Shown one piece after another: positions 1 through 7,798 of a stretch of 64,000 nt of DNA. The stretch's first letter is position 1, and each line of letters starts with the position of its first letter. Origin of the DNA: Celeribacter halophilus. GTDB taxonomy: Bacteria; Pseudomonadota; Alphaproteobacteria; Rhodobacterales; Rhodobacteraceae. Position numbers and translations under genes: made by a program. The stretch covers positions 1 to 64,000 of the forward strand of contig NZ_FORY01000011.1 in assembly GCF_900114135.1 (NCBI RefSeq), read 5' to 3'. The notes beneath the pieces are model-generated. The model worked only from the letters and a program-made list of their open reading frames with translations. It was not told where the DNA came from and made no database searches.

Positions 1-337
1 GTCCTTCGCCTGGACCGACCGGCTCCGCCGATCCGGCGTGCGTATCTCAATGGATGGGAAGGGCCGCTACCTGGACAATATCTTCATTGAGAGGCTCTGG
101 CGAACCCTGAAATACGAGTGTGTCTACCTGCATGCTTGGGAGACCGGATCAGAAGCGAAGGCAGGCATCCGGAAATGGATGACCTTTTACAACAACCAAC
201 GCCCACACTCAGCCCTTGGCGGCAGGCCGCCAGCCGTGGTCTATTGGCTGAGAAATGACAGAACACAACCCGATCAGCAGGAGCAGAGAGTAGCTTAATT
301 TACGCCAGATCCTGTCCAACAAATGGGGAGTAGCTCA
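1..337 (+). mobile_element. Right end of an IS3-family insertion sequence (left part outside window)
   Basis: The first 298 bases encode the C-terminus of an IS3-type transposase. About 40 bases later the sequence GGGGAGTAGCTCA (325-337) has the CA terminus expected of an IS3-family right inverted repeat. The left end and the 5' part of the transposase lie before the window, so the repeat cannot be paired. An open frame resumes immediately after 337 and runs into the SGNH-like gene, which suggests the element landed inside that gene. The exact boundary is inferred. Confidence 0.6.
2..298 (+). CDS. IS3-family transposase OrfB, C-terminal part (partial)
   Basis: The frame is open from base 2, so the gene starts before the window. 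The fragment contains the end of the DDE integrase core as seen in IS3-family OrfB proteins: the SMDGKGRYLDN segment, then FIERLWRTLKYE with the catalytic Glu, and a C-terminal FYNNQRPHSALGG motif. It ends at the TAA at 296-298, about 40 bases from the likely IS end. It would catalyse transposition together with an OrfA frameshift partner that is not visible. Whether the copy is intact cannot be told from this window. Confidence 0.85.
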   Translation, partial: SFAWTDRLRRSGVRISMDGKGRYLDNIFIERLWRTLKYECVYLHAWETGSEAKAGIRKWMTFYNNQRPHSALGGRPPAVVYWLRNDRTQPDQQEQRVA

Positions 338-366
338 ACTCGGACGGAAGCCCAAGATTTACACGG

Positions 367-903
367 TTGGGTGAGGGTTCGGAAATAAGCTACGATGGGT
401 ATGTAGATATTTTCAGCACAAATGGTCTCTCCAGCAGAAAGAAATCTCTTTACCTTGTGAATGCGGGTGTAAATGACGAGCCTCTAATCGAGGCTGGCGA
501 GCGGTCAGTCGATGAAATTATTGGCTGGTTAAAGTCCATTTCTATGGTGTGCCCGAAGTCCGTATTCTGGTCTATGCTAGATCGCGGGTTTCATGAGCGT
601 CCGGGAACCAATCGAAGAGACGAAATCATTGATGTGGTTAATGATTATCTTGCATCTGAAATGGGCATTCGCTTCCTGAATGTCCGTGCCTACTTGGCGA
701 GTGAGCAGGCTCTCGTGGACGCTCTTGAGTATAACCCATCATTCACCTCTACGCAGGATGATGAAGATGCTGTCGCTGGTGACTATTGCCCTCCTTCATT
801 TCGAGCATCCAGCGGCACTGTCCATCTGAACGAACTTGGGCACTACCTTCAGTCCAAGTTTATCCTTCAAGCACTCAGAACAACACTCTCCGACCTACTG
901 TGA
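367..903 (+). CDS. SGNH/GDSL-like hydrolase, 5'-truncated by the IS element
   Basis: The 178-residue product, called from a TTG, has two features of the SGNH esterase fold: a block-III-like NAGVND near residue 32 and a C-terminal HLNELGH resembling the catalytic His block. The N-terminal GDS nucleophile block is absent. The reading frame stays open upstream to base 338, exactly where the IS element ends, so the annotated start is probably artificial and the gene is a remnant. Its base composition is poorer in G+C than the core genes from 2218 onward. Together with the LamG-like gene behind it, it looks like accessory, perhaps prophage or surface-polysaccharide, material. The substrate is unknown. 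Confidence 0.5.
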   Translation: MGEGSEISYDGYVDIFSTNGLSSRKKSLYLVNAGVNDEPLIEAGERSVDEIIGWLKSISMVCPKSVFWSMLDRGFHERPGTNRRDEIIDVVNDYLASEMGIRFLNVRAYLASEQALVDALEYNPSFTSTQDDEDAVAGDYCPPSFRASSGTVHLNELGHYLQSKFILQALRTTLSDLL

Positions 904-915
904 AAGGTAAGTAAA

Positions 916-1704
916 ATGGCGACTATTTTGAAACGACTGACCGGAAATAACCCTGCTTCTGAGGGGCTTCCGTCTATTGTTCCCAGTGACAATGAAATCT
1001 CGATCTTCAACACGTCCTCGCTCGTTCGTTGGTTTCGTGCTGAGAATGACTTCAATCCGGCAGAAGGGTGGACCTGCATAAAGTCCGGTCTTCAACTAAC
1101 ACCGCTTCGCACCCCTTATCTGCCCACAAAAACAGAATTGTCGGCTTACAATAATAAACCGGCACTCGTGTTTGGGTCAGGATCAACCAATGGGGGCATG
1201 ACAGCCGCGAACGCACTGCCTCTAAGCAGTCGGACTTTTGTCATCATTGGTCGCTCAGGCGAAGATGATAACGCATATCTGATTGGTGACGGAAAAACTG
1301 GTGGTGGTTCCGTTATTAACCAGTTGTCCAGTCGTGAAATTAACGGCACCACGGAGGGACTGTCTGGGGTCGCTGGTTCCATAGGCAAATCCTACTCCGC
1401 TGGCCCCAGCATCATTATCTTCAGCTATAGTGCTGAGTTGCAACAAAACAATATGCGCATTGACCGTGGCGTGGCAGATGAGTCTTCTACCCCGGGGACT
1501 ATTACGGCCACCCCAACGGATGCTAATTTGACCGTAGGTGCTCGTGGTCTCGCGGGCACTTTCAACGTGGACTATAACGGCACACTCGACGGTGGAGATA
1601 TTGCGGAGGTTTTGGTGTTCTCAGAAGCCCTCTACCTTAACCCGACGCTCTTGGCGAAGGTCGAACAGTATTTGGGTGATAAATACGGAATTCCGCCTGT
1701 GTAG
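916..1704 (+). CDS. LamG/concanavalin-like domain protein, accessory region
   Basis: This 262-residue protein starts 12 bases after the SGNH-like gene, preceded by an AAGGTAAG ribosome-binding site. It has no signal peptide that I can see. The second half has the pattern of a laminin-G/concanavalin A-like jelly roll: repeated Gly/Ser-rich strands and a terminal DIAEVLVFSEAL followed by a helix ending in LGDKYGI, a common ending of such domains in phage tail-associated and surface proteins. A carbohydrate-binding role next to an SGNH hydrolase would fit phage or cell-surface glycan recognition, but this is inference. Codon use is AT-richer than in the core genes. Confidence 0.5.
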   Translation: MATILKRLTGNNPASEGLPSIVPSDNEISIFNTSSLVRWFRAENDFNPAEGWTCIKSGLQLTPLRTPYLPTKTELSAYNNKPALVFGSGSTNGGMTAANALPLSSRTFVIIGRSGEDDNAYLIGDGKTGGGSVINQLSSREINGTTEGLSGVAGSIGKSYSAGPSIIIFSYSAELQQNNMRIDRGVADESSTPGTITATPTDANLTVGARGLAGTFNVDYNGTLDGGDIAEVLVFSEALYLNPTLLAKVEQYLGDKYGIPPV

Positions 1705-1955
1705 GTTGTGCAATGGCATTTCCACAAAACCATATCCCCTGACCTGTCCGCACATCTGGGAGGTCAGGGGATGATCCGTTGAGCCTACAGAGTTTCACCC
1801 TTTTTACTGAGGGAAAAACGCTGACAAATTTCTTTCGTTTTCATGTCAGAGTTTTTTTCGCGCTACAACTGCGCACAGCCACGGGACATGTTGTCACAGG
1901 ATTACGCCCCCGCGACATATGCGGTCACTTAGCATGTTTTGGGAAGGGGGAGGAT
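1705..1955. other. Non-coding segment between the accessory genes and tRNA-Gly
   Basis: No credible gene is present in these 251 bases. They hold the hairpin at 1736-1770 and a T-rich stretch near 1850. The segment lies next to the 3' end of the tRNA gene, the side on which integrative elements usually insert. Confidence 0.5.
1736..1770 (+). terminator. Hairpin after the LamG-like gene
   Basis: CCCCTGACCT (1736-1745) pairs perfectly with AGGTCAGGGG (1761-1770) across a 15-base loop, about 30 bases after the stop codon. There is no T-run, so it may be a processing or Rho-dependent end rather than a classical intrinsic terminator. Confidence 0.5.
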
Positions 1956-2029
1956 TGGAGCGGGCGGCGGGAATCGAACCCGCGTCATTAGCTTGGAAGG
2001 CTAAGGTCTTACCACTACACAACGCCCGC
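1956..2029 (-). tRNA. tRNA-Gly (anticodon UCC)
   Basis: On the minus strand the sequence folds into a standard cloverleaf. The acceptor stem GCGGGCG pairs with CGCCCGC, the anticodon loop is CTTCCAA flanked by TTAGC/GCTAA, and the T-loop is GTTCGATTC. The 3' CCA is encoded (1956-1958). The 3' end faces the accessory segment with the IS element, which is the usual geometry for integration of islands and prophages at tRNA genes. Confidence 0.95.
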
Positions 2030-2137
2030 GCAGTGGACCCGTATTTAGGCGATGGAGTTTGGGGCGTCAAGTGGCCTTCCTGCCAATCGGGGAATGGGAT
2101 ATGACGAAATCTGCCGATCACGGTTTTTGGAGCCGTC

Positions 2138-2151
2138 TTGACACGGATCAA
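2138..2151 (+). promoter_or_regulatory. FNR/FnrL-like box upstream of the cytochrome c peroxidase gene
   Basis: TTGAC-ACGG-ATCAA matches the FNR/FnrL consensus TTGAT-N4-ATCAA with one change. It lies about 70 bases before the peroxidase start codon. Cytochrome c peroxidases are known FNR targets in related bacteria, so low-oxygen induction is likely. Confidence 0.7.
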
Positions 2152-2217
2152 ATTTCCGAGTGAAAAGCTCAAGTAAAGACGGGCCATCCGTTCCGTTCTA
2201 TCGAAAGCCAACCGTCC

Positions 2218-3354
2218 ATGACTTCCAAATTGCATGTTTCCGCTTTTGCCTGCCTTGCGCTGCTCTCGGCTCCGGCGCTCTGGGCGGAGGACCTCGCCAC
2301 GCTTGAAGACCTCGGAGAGGCGTTGTTCTTTGATGTGAACCTGTCGCAGAATCGCACGCAGTCATGTGCCACCTGTCACGATCCGGACTATGGATTCGCC
2401 GATCCGCGTGGCATGGCCTCGCCGGGAGATGACGGGGTGTCTTTGGGTGATCGCAATGCGCCGACTGCGAGCTATGCCCATTTCGCTCCGATCTTTCAAA
2501 AGCGCGAGGATGGCACCTATGTCGGGGGTCAGTTCCTTGACGGGCGGGCGGCGACCCTTGCGGATCAGGCGGGCGGGCCACCTGTGAACCCGATTGAAAT
2601 GGGCATGCCCGATGCCGCCTCTGTCGTGGCGCGGCTGGAGGAGAATCCGGCCTATGTCGTGGCGTTCAAGGACCTGTTCGGGGAGCGTGTCTTTTCCGAT
2701 CCGAATGAGGCCTATGCCGCGATGACCAAAGCGATTGCGGCTTTCGAAGAGACCGATCTGTTCTCGCCGTTTGATAGCAAATACGACCGTTATCTGCGCG
2801 GAGAGGTGGTGTTGACGCGTCAGGAGCTTTTGGGTGAGACGCTGTTTTTCTCGCAGCAGTTCACCAACTGTAACCTCTGCCACCAGTTGAAACCTCAGGC
2901 GGGGTCGGAAGGTGAGACCTTCTCCAATTACGAATATCACAACATCGGCGTGCCGGAGAATGTCGATCTGCGCGAGATGAACGGCGTGGGACCGGGGGTG
3001 CCCGATCTCGGACTGGCGCATAATGACATGGTGTCAGAGACCGCAGGGCTTGAGGGCAAGTTCAAGGTGCCGACGCTCAGAAATGTCGCCGTGACCGCGC
3101 CTTATATGCACAACGGTATTTTCCAGGACCTGCGCACGGTTGTCCTGTTTTACAACACCTACAACACGAAATCCGAAGCGCGGATGATCAATCCGGAGAC
3201 GGGAGAGCCCTTCGGCCCGCCGGAAGTGGCGGAGAACCTGTCGCTGGAAGAGCTGGAAACAGGACCGGCCTTTGAGGATCGAGACATTGATGCGCTGGTG
3301 GCGTTCATGAAAACGCTGACGGATGCACGGTACGAGCATTTACTCGATGAGTGA
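2218..3354 (+). CDS. Di-haem cytochrome c peroxidase (CcpA/MauG family)
   Basis: The 378-residue protein begins with a signal peptide (about residues 1-23, ending ALWA), so it is periplasmic. Two CXXCH haem-attachment motifs are present, CATCH at 50-54 and CNLCH at 218-222, spaced as in bacterial di-haem peroxidases. The conserved segment GKFKVPTLRNV followed by APYMHNG lies in the C-terminal half. Such enzymes reduce hydrogen peroxide to water using electrons from soluble cytochrome c. The MauG branch instead modifies proteins, but no methylamine dehydrogenase genes are nearby, so a peroxidase role is preferred. The FNR-like box upstream supports micro-oxic expression. It stands alone and converges with bioN. 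Confidence 0.88.
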   Translation: MTSKLHVSAFACLALLSAPALWAEDLATLEDLGEALFFDVNLSQNRTQSCATCHDPDYGFADPRGMASPGDDGVSLGDRNAPTASYAHFAPIFQKREDGTYVGGQFLDGRAATLADQAGGPPVNPIEMGMPDAASVVARLEENPAYVVAFKDLFGERVFSDPNEAYAAMTKAIAAFEETDLFSPFDSKYDRYLRGEVVLTRQELLGETLFFSQQFTNCNLCHQLKPQAGSEGETFSNYEYHNIGVPENVDLREMNGVGPGVPDLGLAHNDMVSETAGLEGKFKVPTLRNVAVTAPYMHNGIFQDLRTVVLFYNTYNTKSEARMINPETGEPFGPPEVAENLSLEELETGPAFEDRDIDALVAFMKTLTDARYEHLLDE

Positions 3355-3387
3355 GGGCGTGGGCGCGCGTCTCGGGTCTTGAGATGC

Positions 3388-3981
3388 CTAATCCAGTGAG
3401 CGTGCGGTGATGGCCTCGGCCACCTCATCGGCGGTCTTGAGGGTGCGGACCACCAAAGGCACCACAAGCGCCAGCATGTTGCGGTCCAGACCTCGGGCGC
3501 GTTGGGCCTCGCGCACCTCGTCGAACTGGGCGCGGATCATCGGGATGAACCGCCAGACAAGCGAGATGGCCAGCGCGATTTTTGCCTTGGGCACCCAAGA
3601 GGGAGCGCGGGAGAGGAGCGCGAGAAGGCCTTCGGTAAACTCGCTGGCCCGTGTGGTGTAGGTCACCAATGCGGCAGCCATAAGCAGGGCGAAAAGGCGC
3701 AGCGTGACGTAGATCGCCAGCCAGAGTGTTTCGAGCCAAAGCTGGGCCGCGAAAATGATCGCCAGAACAAAGAAGGCCGGACGGATGGCCGTATAGGCGG
3801 CGCGCGGGCCGAGGCCTGCGACCGCGTAGCCAAGCGCGATCGTTACAAGACCGATGGCGAGCATCACGGGGTGCGTGACGACGAACAGGAGCGTGCAAAA
3901 GAGAAAGAGCAGCACCAGTTTCCACGCGGGGCGGGCACGATGCAGCGGGCTGTCGCCGGAGATATAGAGATCCGTCAGCAT
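3388..3981 (-). CDS. bioN: Biotin ECF transporter, T component BioN
   Basis: This 197-residue protein has four to five hydrophobic segments (about residues 20-60 and 65-105). Its C-terminal region carries the two short Ala-Arg-containing coupling motifs of EcfT proteins, near ARGLDRN and AITARSLD. In energy-coupling-factor transporters the T subunit links the ATPase to the substrate-binding membrane protein. It follows bioM by 4 bases and is the last gene of bioY-bioM-bioN. The length agrees with dedicated BioN proteins, which are shorter than general EcfT proteins. Confidence 0.9.
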   Translation of the reverse strand: MLTDLYISGDSPLHRARPAWKLVLLFLFCTLLFVVTHPVMLAIGLVTIALGYAVAGLGPRAAYTAIRPAFFVLAIIFAAQLWLETLWLAIYVTLRLFALLMAAALVTYTTRASEFTEGLLALLSRAPSWVPKAKIALAISLVWRFIPMIRAQFDEVREAQRARGLDRNMLALVVPLVVRTLKTADEVAEAITARSLD

Positions 3982-3985
3982 CCGC

Positions 3986-4651
3986 TTACATCTCGCACAG
4001 GGCGCGATAGGCGGGGATCACCTCTTCGGGGCGTCCGTCGGCATGGATGCGCCCGTCTGCAATATGCAGGATGCGGTCGAACCCAGCGAGCAGGTCAAGG
4101 TCATGGGAGACCACCACAGCGGGCTGGGGCAGGGTGGCAAGGGTGCGCATGAATTGCATCTTGTTGCGCAGGTCCAGAAGCGTGGTCGGCTCGTCAAAGC
4201 AGATCAGATCGGGCTTTGTCACCAGAACCCCCGCGAGGGCAACCATCTGTTTCTCGCCGCCGGAAAGCTGATGCGTCAGGCGGTCGCGCAAATGGGTGAG
4301 CGAGAGATCATGGAGCACGCGCTCGATACGCTCCGTCACCTCCGCCTTTGGCAGTTTGCGGGACTTGAGACCGAAGGCGAGGTCTTCTTCGACCATCGGG
4401 TATACGATCTGGTTGTCGGGGTTCTGGAACATGAACCCGACATGGCGGCGCAGATCGTCCGTGGTGTCGCCAAACCGCACCGTGCCCGAAGAGGGCGTTT
4501 CCAACCCGTTGAACAGGCGTAGAAAGGTGCTTTTGCCCGACCCGTTGTTGCCGATCACGCCGATGCGATGCTCGGTCAGTTCCAAAGTGATCTCGGACAG
4601 GATCTCCCGCGCAGCTTTGGTCACGCAGACCCTGTCAAAGCGCATTCCCAT
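3986..4651 (-). CDS. bioM: Biotin ECF transporter, ATPase BioM
   Basis: This is a 221-residue ABC ATPase. Walker A is GNNGSGKS (34-41), the Q-loop is FMFQNPDNQI (73-82), the signature is LSGGEKQ (129-135), Walker B is LICFDEP (149-155), and the switch His follows in VVVSHD. The FQNPDNQ motif is typical of ECF-type ATPases. It powers biotin uptake with BioY and BioN. It starts 3 bases after the bioY stop and ends 4 bases before bioN, so the three genes form one transcript. Confidence 0.92.
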   Translation of the reverse strand: MGMRFDRVCVTKAAREILSEITLELTEHRIGVIGNNGSGKSTFLRLFNGLETPSSGTVRFGDTTDDLRRHVGFMFQNPDNQIVYPMVEEDLAFGLKSRKLPKAEVTERIERVLHDLSLTHLRDRLTHQLSGGEKQMVALAGVLVTKPDLICFDEPTTLLDLRNKMQFMRTLATLPQPAVVVSHDLDLLAGFDRILHIADGRIHADGRPEEVIPAYRALCEM

Positions 4652-4654
4652 GGA

Positions 4655-5212
4655 TCAGGCGGCCCCGTGTGTCTGGCCGATGATCGGGTAGGATTTCTTC
4701 ACCGTCACCATCACCGCAGCGGAGATCAGGGCTTTCACAATGTCGCCGGGGATGAAGGCCACGGACCCCATGAAGGCTTTGGAGAGCGGGACACCGGCCA
4801 CGAGGGAGATGCCGGGGATGCCGATGGCATACATGACAACGATACCGCCCGTGACGCAGATCAATGTGGCCGAGACAAAGGACAGCCCGTCCCAGAATTT
4901 CTCGGTCATCCAGCCGATCGCGAAAGCGGCCACCAGCCACCCCAGAAGGAAGCCCGACGTCGGGCCGAAGAAGACGGACAGCCCGCCGCGCCCGCCGGAG
5001 AGAAGTGGCAGGCCCATAGCGACCAGAACGAGCAGCAGCAGAATGGCAAGCCCACCGCGTTTTGCTCCGAGAACGCCGCCTGCGAGCATCACGCCCAAGG
5101 ACTGCGCGGTGATCGGCACAGGTAGAAGCGGCAGCGTCACCGGTGGGAAGATTGCCATCACGGCGGTGAGGGCGGCAAACAGGGCGATCAGTGTGATGTC
5201 GCGTGTGGTCAT
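4655..5212 (-). CDS. bioY: Biotin-binding membrane protein BioY (S component)
   Basis: The ATG at 5212 is preceded by GGAGGA at good spacing, giving 185 residues. A longer frame upstream has no support. The protein has about six membrane segments with the BioY hallmarks: LPVPITAQSLGVMLAG in the first half and FFGPTSGFLLGW in the second. It binds biotin and, with BioM and BioN, forms a high-affinity importer. It is the first gene of the operon. A short dyad sits 50 bases upstream and could be an operator. Confidence 0.93.
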   Translation of the reverse strand: MTTRDITLIALFAALTAVMAIFPPVTLPLLPVPITAQSLGVMLAGGVLGAKRGGLAILLLLVLVAMGLPLLSGGRGGLSVFFGPTSGFLLGWLVAAFAIGWMTEKFWDGLSFVSATLICVTGGIVVMYAIGIPGISLVAGVPLSKAFMGSVAFIPGDIVKALISAAVMVTVKKSYPIIGQTHGAA

Positions 5213-5264
5213 GAGGAGTCCTCCAAAGGGCACGTTCATATGGGCCGTTTCTTTGGGATGGAGT

Positions 5265-5276
5265 GATAGGACTATC
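5265..5276 (-). promoter_or_regulatory. Short dyad upstream of bioY, possible operator
   Basis: GATAG-GA-CTATC is an inverted repeat about 55 bases upstream of the bioY start. Alphaproteobacterial biotin genes are often controlled by BioR, whose reported site resembles TTATCTATAA. The match here is only partial, so assignment to BioR is speculative. Confidence 0.3.
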
Positions 5277-5381
5277 TTCGCTCGATGGTAAAGCCCTTTT
5301 GGGTTTGCGGCGGCTTTGCTTTGCAAATCTGCGGAAAAACTCTGCAAACCTCCGCACCACGGCGAAGGGCTGCAAAGTTTC

Positions 5382-6665
5382 TCAGCGCCCGATCCGCCGC
5401 GCTGCGATAAAGCTCAGGCCGGAGAGCACGCCTGCGGTGGCCAGACAGAGGGGCAATCCGCCGATCTGGTAGGACAGGCCCGACAGCAATGTGCCCAATA
5501 GCCGACCGGCGGCATTGGCCATGTAGTAAAAGCCCACATCCATCGTCACCCGCTCATCGCCGGAAAAGGCCAGAATGAGATAGGAATGGACCGAGGAGTT
5601 CACGGCAAAGACAAAGCCGAAGAGCAACAGCCCCGCGACCAGCGAGAGGGTCAGCCACAGTGTTGGTGCCCCCGCGATCAGGGCCAGTGCGGCCAGAGCA
5701 AAGGGGATGGGGGTCAAAAGCCCCACCCATTTCACAGCCATAGCCGTGCCCGCGGCATCATCTCCGGCCGCCCCTTTGAGAAAGCGCGGCGCGATGCCTT
5801 GGACAAAGCCGTAGCCGATGATCCACGCGGCCATGAAGGCCCCGACGATGAAGAATGCACGCTGTGCGCCTTCAGGCGTGCCGTCGGAGAAGATCGCCTT
5901 GAAATAGATCGGGATGCCGACCACGAACCAGACATCACGCGCGCCAAAGAGGAACATGCGGGCGAGCGACAACTGGTTGATCCGGCGGTCCTTGGACCAG
6001 ATCGCGGAAATCTTGGTGCCTTTTTTGCCGGTGGGAAGCCCTTTGGCCATGAACACCGCAACAGCCACAAGGATGACGATCAGGACCGCAGCCATGCCCC
6101 AAACCGCCGTTTTGAACCCTGCCACGGCCAGCAGGGCCGCGCCGAGGAAAAAGCCGAAGCCCTTGACCGCGTTTTTCGATCCGGTCAGCACTGCGACCCA
6201 TTTGAACAGGCTGCCGTCGCCTTTCGGGGCAAGGATCTTGACTGCCGATTTGGACGACATTTTTGCCAGATCCTTCGCCACGCCGGAAGCCCCTTGCACG
6301 GCCATGACATAGATGACGGAGGCCGGGACTGACCACGCGGGATCAAGCCCCGCAAGCGCGGCCAAAGCGCCAATCTGGATGAGCAGCCCCGCGTAAAGCG
6401 TTGAGGTCAAGCCGAAACGCGCGGCCAGCCAGCCGGCGGAGAGGTTGGTCACGATGCCCGCGATCTCGTAGAAGAGGAACAGATAGGCCAGCTGGATGGG
6501 GGTGAAGCCCAAGCCGTTGAAATGTAGCAGGACCAGCATACGCAATGCACCGTCCGAGAGCATGAAGGCCCAATAGGCCGCCGTCACGGCCATATAGGCG
6601 CGCAGAGGGTTGCCCTCCGGCGCGCTGTTCGGCGTGCTTGCGGGGCTGTCCATACCGGATGCCAT
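5382..6665 (-). CDS. arsJ: Organoarsenical efflux permease ArsJ (MFS)
   Basis: This 427-residue major-facilitator protein has about twelve membrane segments. Its start ATG overlaps the GAPDH stop codon (TGATG), which points to translational coupling; a longer frame reading back into GAPDH is unlikely. ArsJ proteins export 1-arseno-3-phosphoglycerate, the unstable product that GAPDH makes from arsenate and glyceraldehyde 3-phosphate. The pairing with GAPDH and an arsenic regulator/reductase is the diagnostic context. Segments such as GVAKDLAKMSSKSAVK and the GSKNAVKGFGFFLG loop agree with my memory of the family. The ArsJ call rests on context plus sequence. Confidence 0.9.
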   Translation of the reverse strand: MASGMDSPASTPNSAPEGNPLRAYMAVTAAYWAFMLSDGALRMLVLLHFNGLGFTPIQLAYLFLFYEIAGIVTNLSAGWLAARFGLTSTLYAGLLIQIGALAALAGLDPAWSVPASVIYVMAVQGASGVAKDLAKMSSKSAVKILAPKGDGSLFKWVAVLTGSKNAVKGFGFFLGAALLAVAGFKTAVWGMAAVLIVILVAVAVFMAKGLPTGKKGTKISAIWSKDRRINQLSLARMFLFGARDVWFVVGIPIYFKAIFSDGTPEGAQRAFFIVGAFMAAWIIGYGFVQGIAPRFLKGAAGDDAAGTAMAVKWVGLLTPIPFALAALALIAGAPTLWLTLSLVAGLLLFGFVFAVNSSVHSYLILAFSGDERVTMDVGFYYMANAAGRLLGTLLSGLSYQIGGLPLCLATAGVLSGLSFIAARRIGR

Positions 6666-7675
6666 CACATCGCCCCCGCAACCATCCGCGCCACGTCGGC
6701 CAGACGGCAGGCATAGCCCCATTCATTGTCATACCATGCGTAGATTTTCACCTGTGTGCCATTCACCACCATGGTCGATCCCGCATCCACAATGGAGCTG
6801 CGCGGATCGTTGATATAGTCGCAGGACACAAGCGGGCGGGTCTCATAGCCAAGAATGCCCTTGAGGTCGCCTTCGGAGGCCGCTTTGAACAAGGCGTTGA
6901 CCTCCTCGGCGGTGGTCTCGCGGTTCACTTCGAACACGCAATCGGTCAGCGAGGCATTGAGCAGAGGCACACGCACCGCATGGCCGTTCAGCTTGCCTGT
7001 GAGTTCGGGGTAGATCAGCGTGATCGCCGTGGCCGATCCGGTGGTGGTCGGGATCAGGTTGGTCAGCGCGGAACGTGCGCGGCGCATGTCTTTGGCGGGG
7101 CGGTCCACGATGGTTTGTGTGTTGGTCACGTCATGGATCGTGGTGATCGAGCCATGTTTAATGCCGAGGTTTTCGTGGATCACCTTGACCACCGGCGCGA
7201 GGCAGTTGGTGGTGCAGGAGGCGGCTGTGACCAGGTCATGCACCTGCGGGTCATAAAGATCGCTGTTTACGCCATAGACCAAGTTCAGCGCGCCGCCGTC
7301 TTTCACGGGGGCGGATACCACGACTTTTTTGACGCCGGCCTCGTAATAGGGCGCGATTTTCGCGGCGGTTTTGAACACGCCCGTGCAGTCAATCACCAGA
7401 TCGACCCCCATCTCGGCCAACGGCAGGTCTTCGATGCGAGCCTGACGCGTGAGGCGCATCTTGGTGCCGTTGACGGTGAGACTGTCCGCCTCGGCGCGGA
7501 TGTCCGCCGACCAGCGACCATGCACGGAGTCAAATTCGAGCAGGAGCGCATGTTGCTCCGCGTCTCCGGCCAGATCGTTGATGAGCACAATGTCCTCGCC
7601 AAGACCACGATCAAACAGATCACGCAGCGCGAGTTTTCCCATACGGCCAAGGCCATTCAATGCGATTTTGGGCAT
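6665..7675 (-). CDS. ArsJ-associated glyceraldehyde-3-phosphate dehydrogenase
   Basis: This 336-residue NAD-dependent GAPDH has an N-terminal Rossmann motif NGLGRMG (7-13), the catalytic ASCTTN with Cys154, the partner His in the TTIHD segment, and a C-terminal WYDNEWGY. In this setting arsenate replaces phosphate to give 1-arseno-3-phosphoglycerate, which ArsJ pumps out. It is the middle gene of an arsRC-gapdh-arsJ operon and overlaps arsJ by one base. The usual carbon-metabolism GAPDH of the cell is expected elsewhere, next to other glycolysis or Calvin-cycle genes. No such genes are here. Confidence 0.9.
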   Translation of the reverse strand: MPKIALNGLGRMGKLALRDLFDRGLGEDIVLINDLAGDAEQHALLLEFDSVHGRWSADIRAEADSLTVNGTKMRLTRQARIEDLPLAEMGVDLVIDCTGVFKTAAKIAPYYEAGVKKVVVSAPVKDGGALNLVYGVNSDLYDPQVHDLVTAASCTTNCLAPVVKVIHENLGIKHGSITTIHDVTNTQTIVDRPAKDMRRARSALTNLIPTTTGSATAITLIYPELTGKLNGHAVRVPLLNASLTDCVFEVNRETTAEEVNALFKAASEGDLKGILGYETRPLVSCDYINDPRSSIVDAGSTMVVNGTQVKIYAWYDNEWGYACRLADVARMVAGAM

Positions 7676-7759
7676 GTTCGTTCCTTAAACCCTTTTGCAG
7701 TTCACTTGAGACACAGGTGGATTGCAGACGGTCCACGACATCAGTGTCTTGTGCGGAGC

Positions 7760-7793
7760 TTCCCGAAAGCCCGTGGTGCAGGTCTTTCGGGAA
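7760..7793 (-). repeat. Hairpin between arsRC and the GAPDH gene
   Basis: TTCCCGAAAG (7760-7769) and CTTTCGGGAA (7784-7793) form a perfect 10-bp stem with a 14-base loop inside the arsenic operon. There is no T-run on the coding strand. It may attenuate or process the transcript between the regulator and the efflux genes. Confidence 0.5.
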
Positions 7794-7798
7794 ACGTT

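Noticed and set aside
6665-7675. Reading this GAPDH as the glycolytic enzyme of the cell
   Set aside because: It is translationally coupled to arsJ and follows an arsenic regulator, so a role in arsenate detoxification is far more likely.
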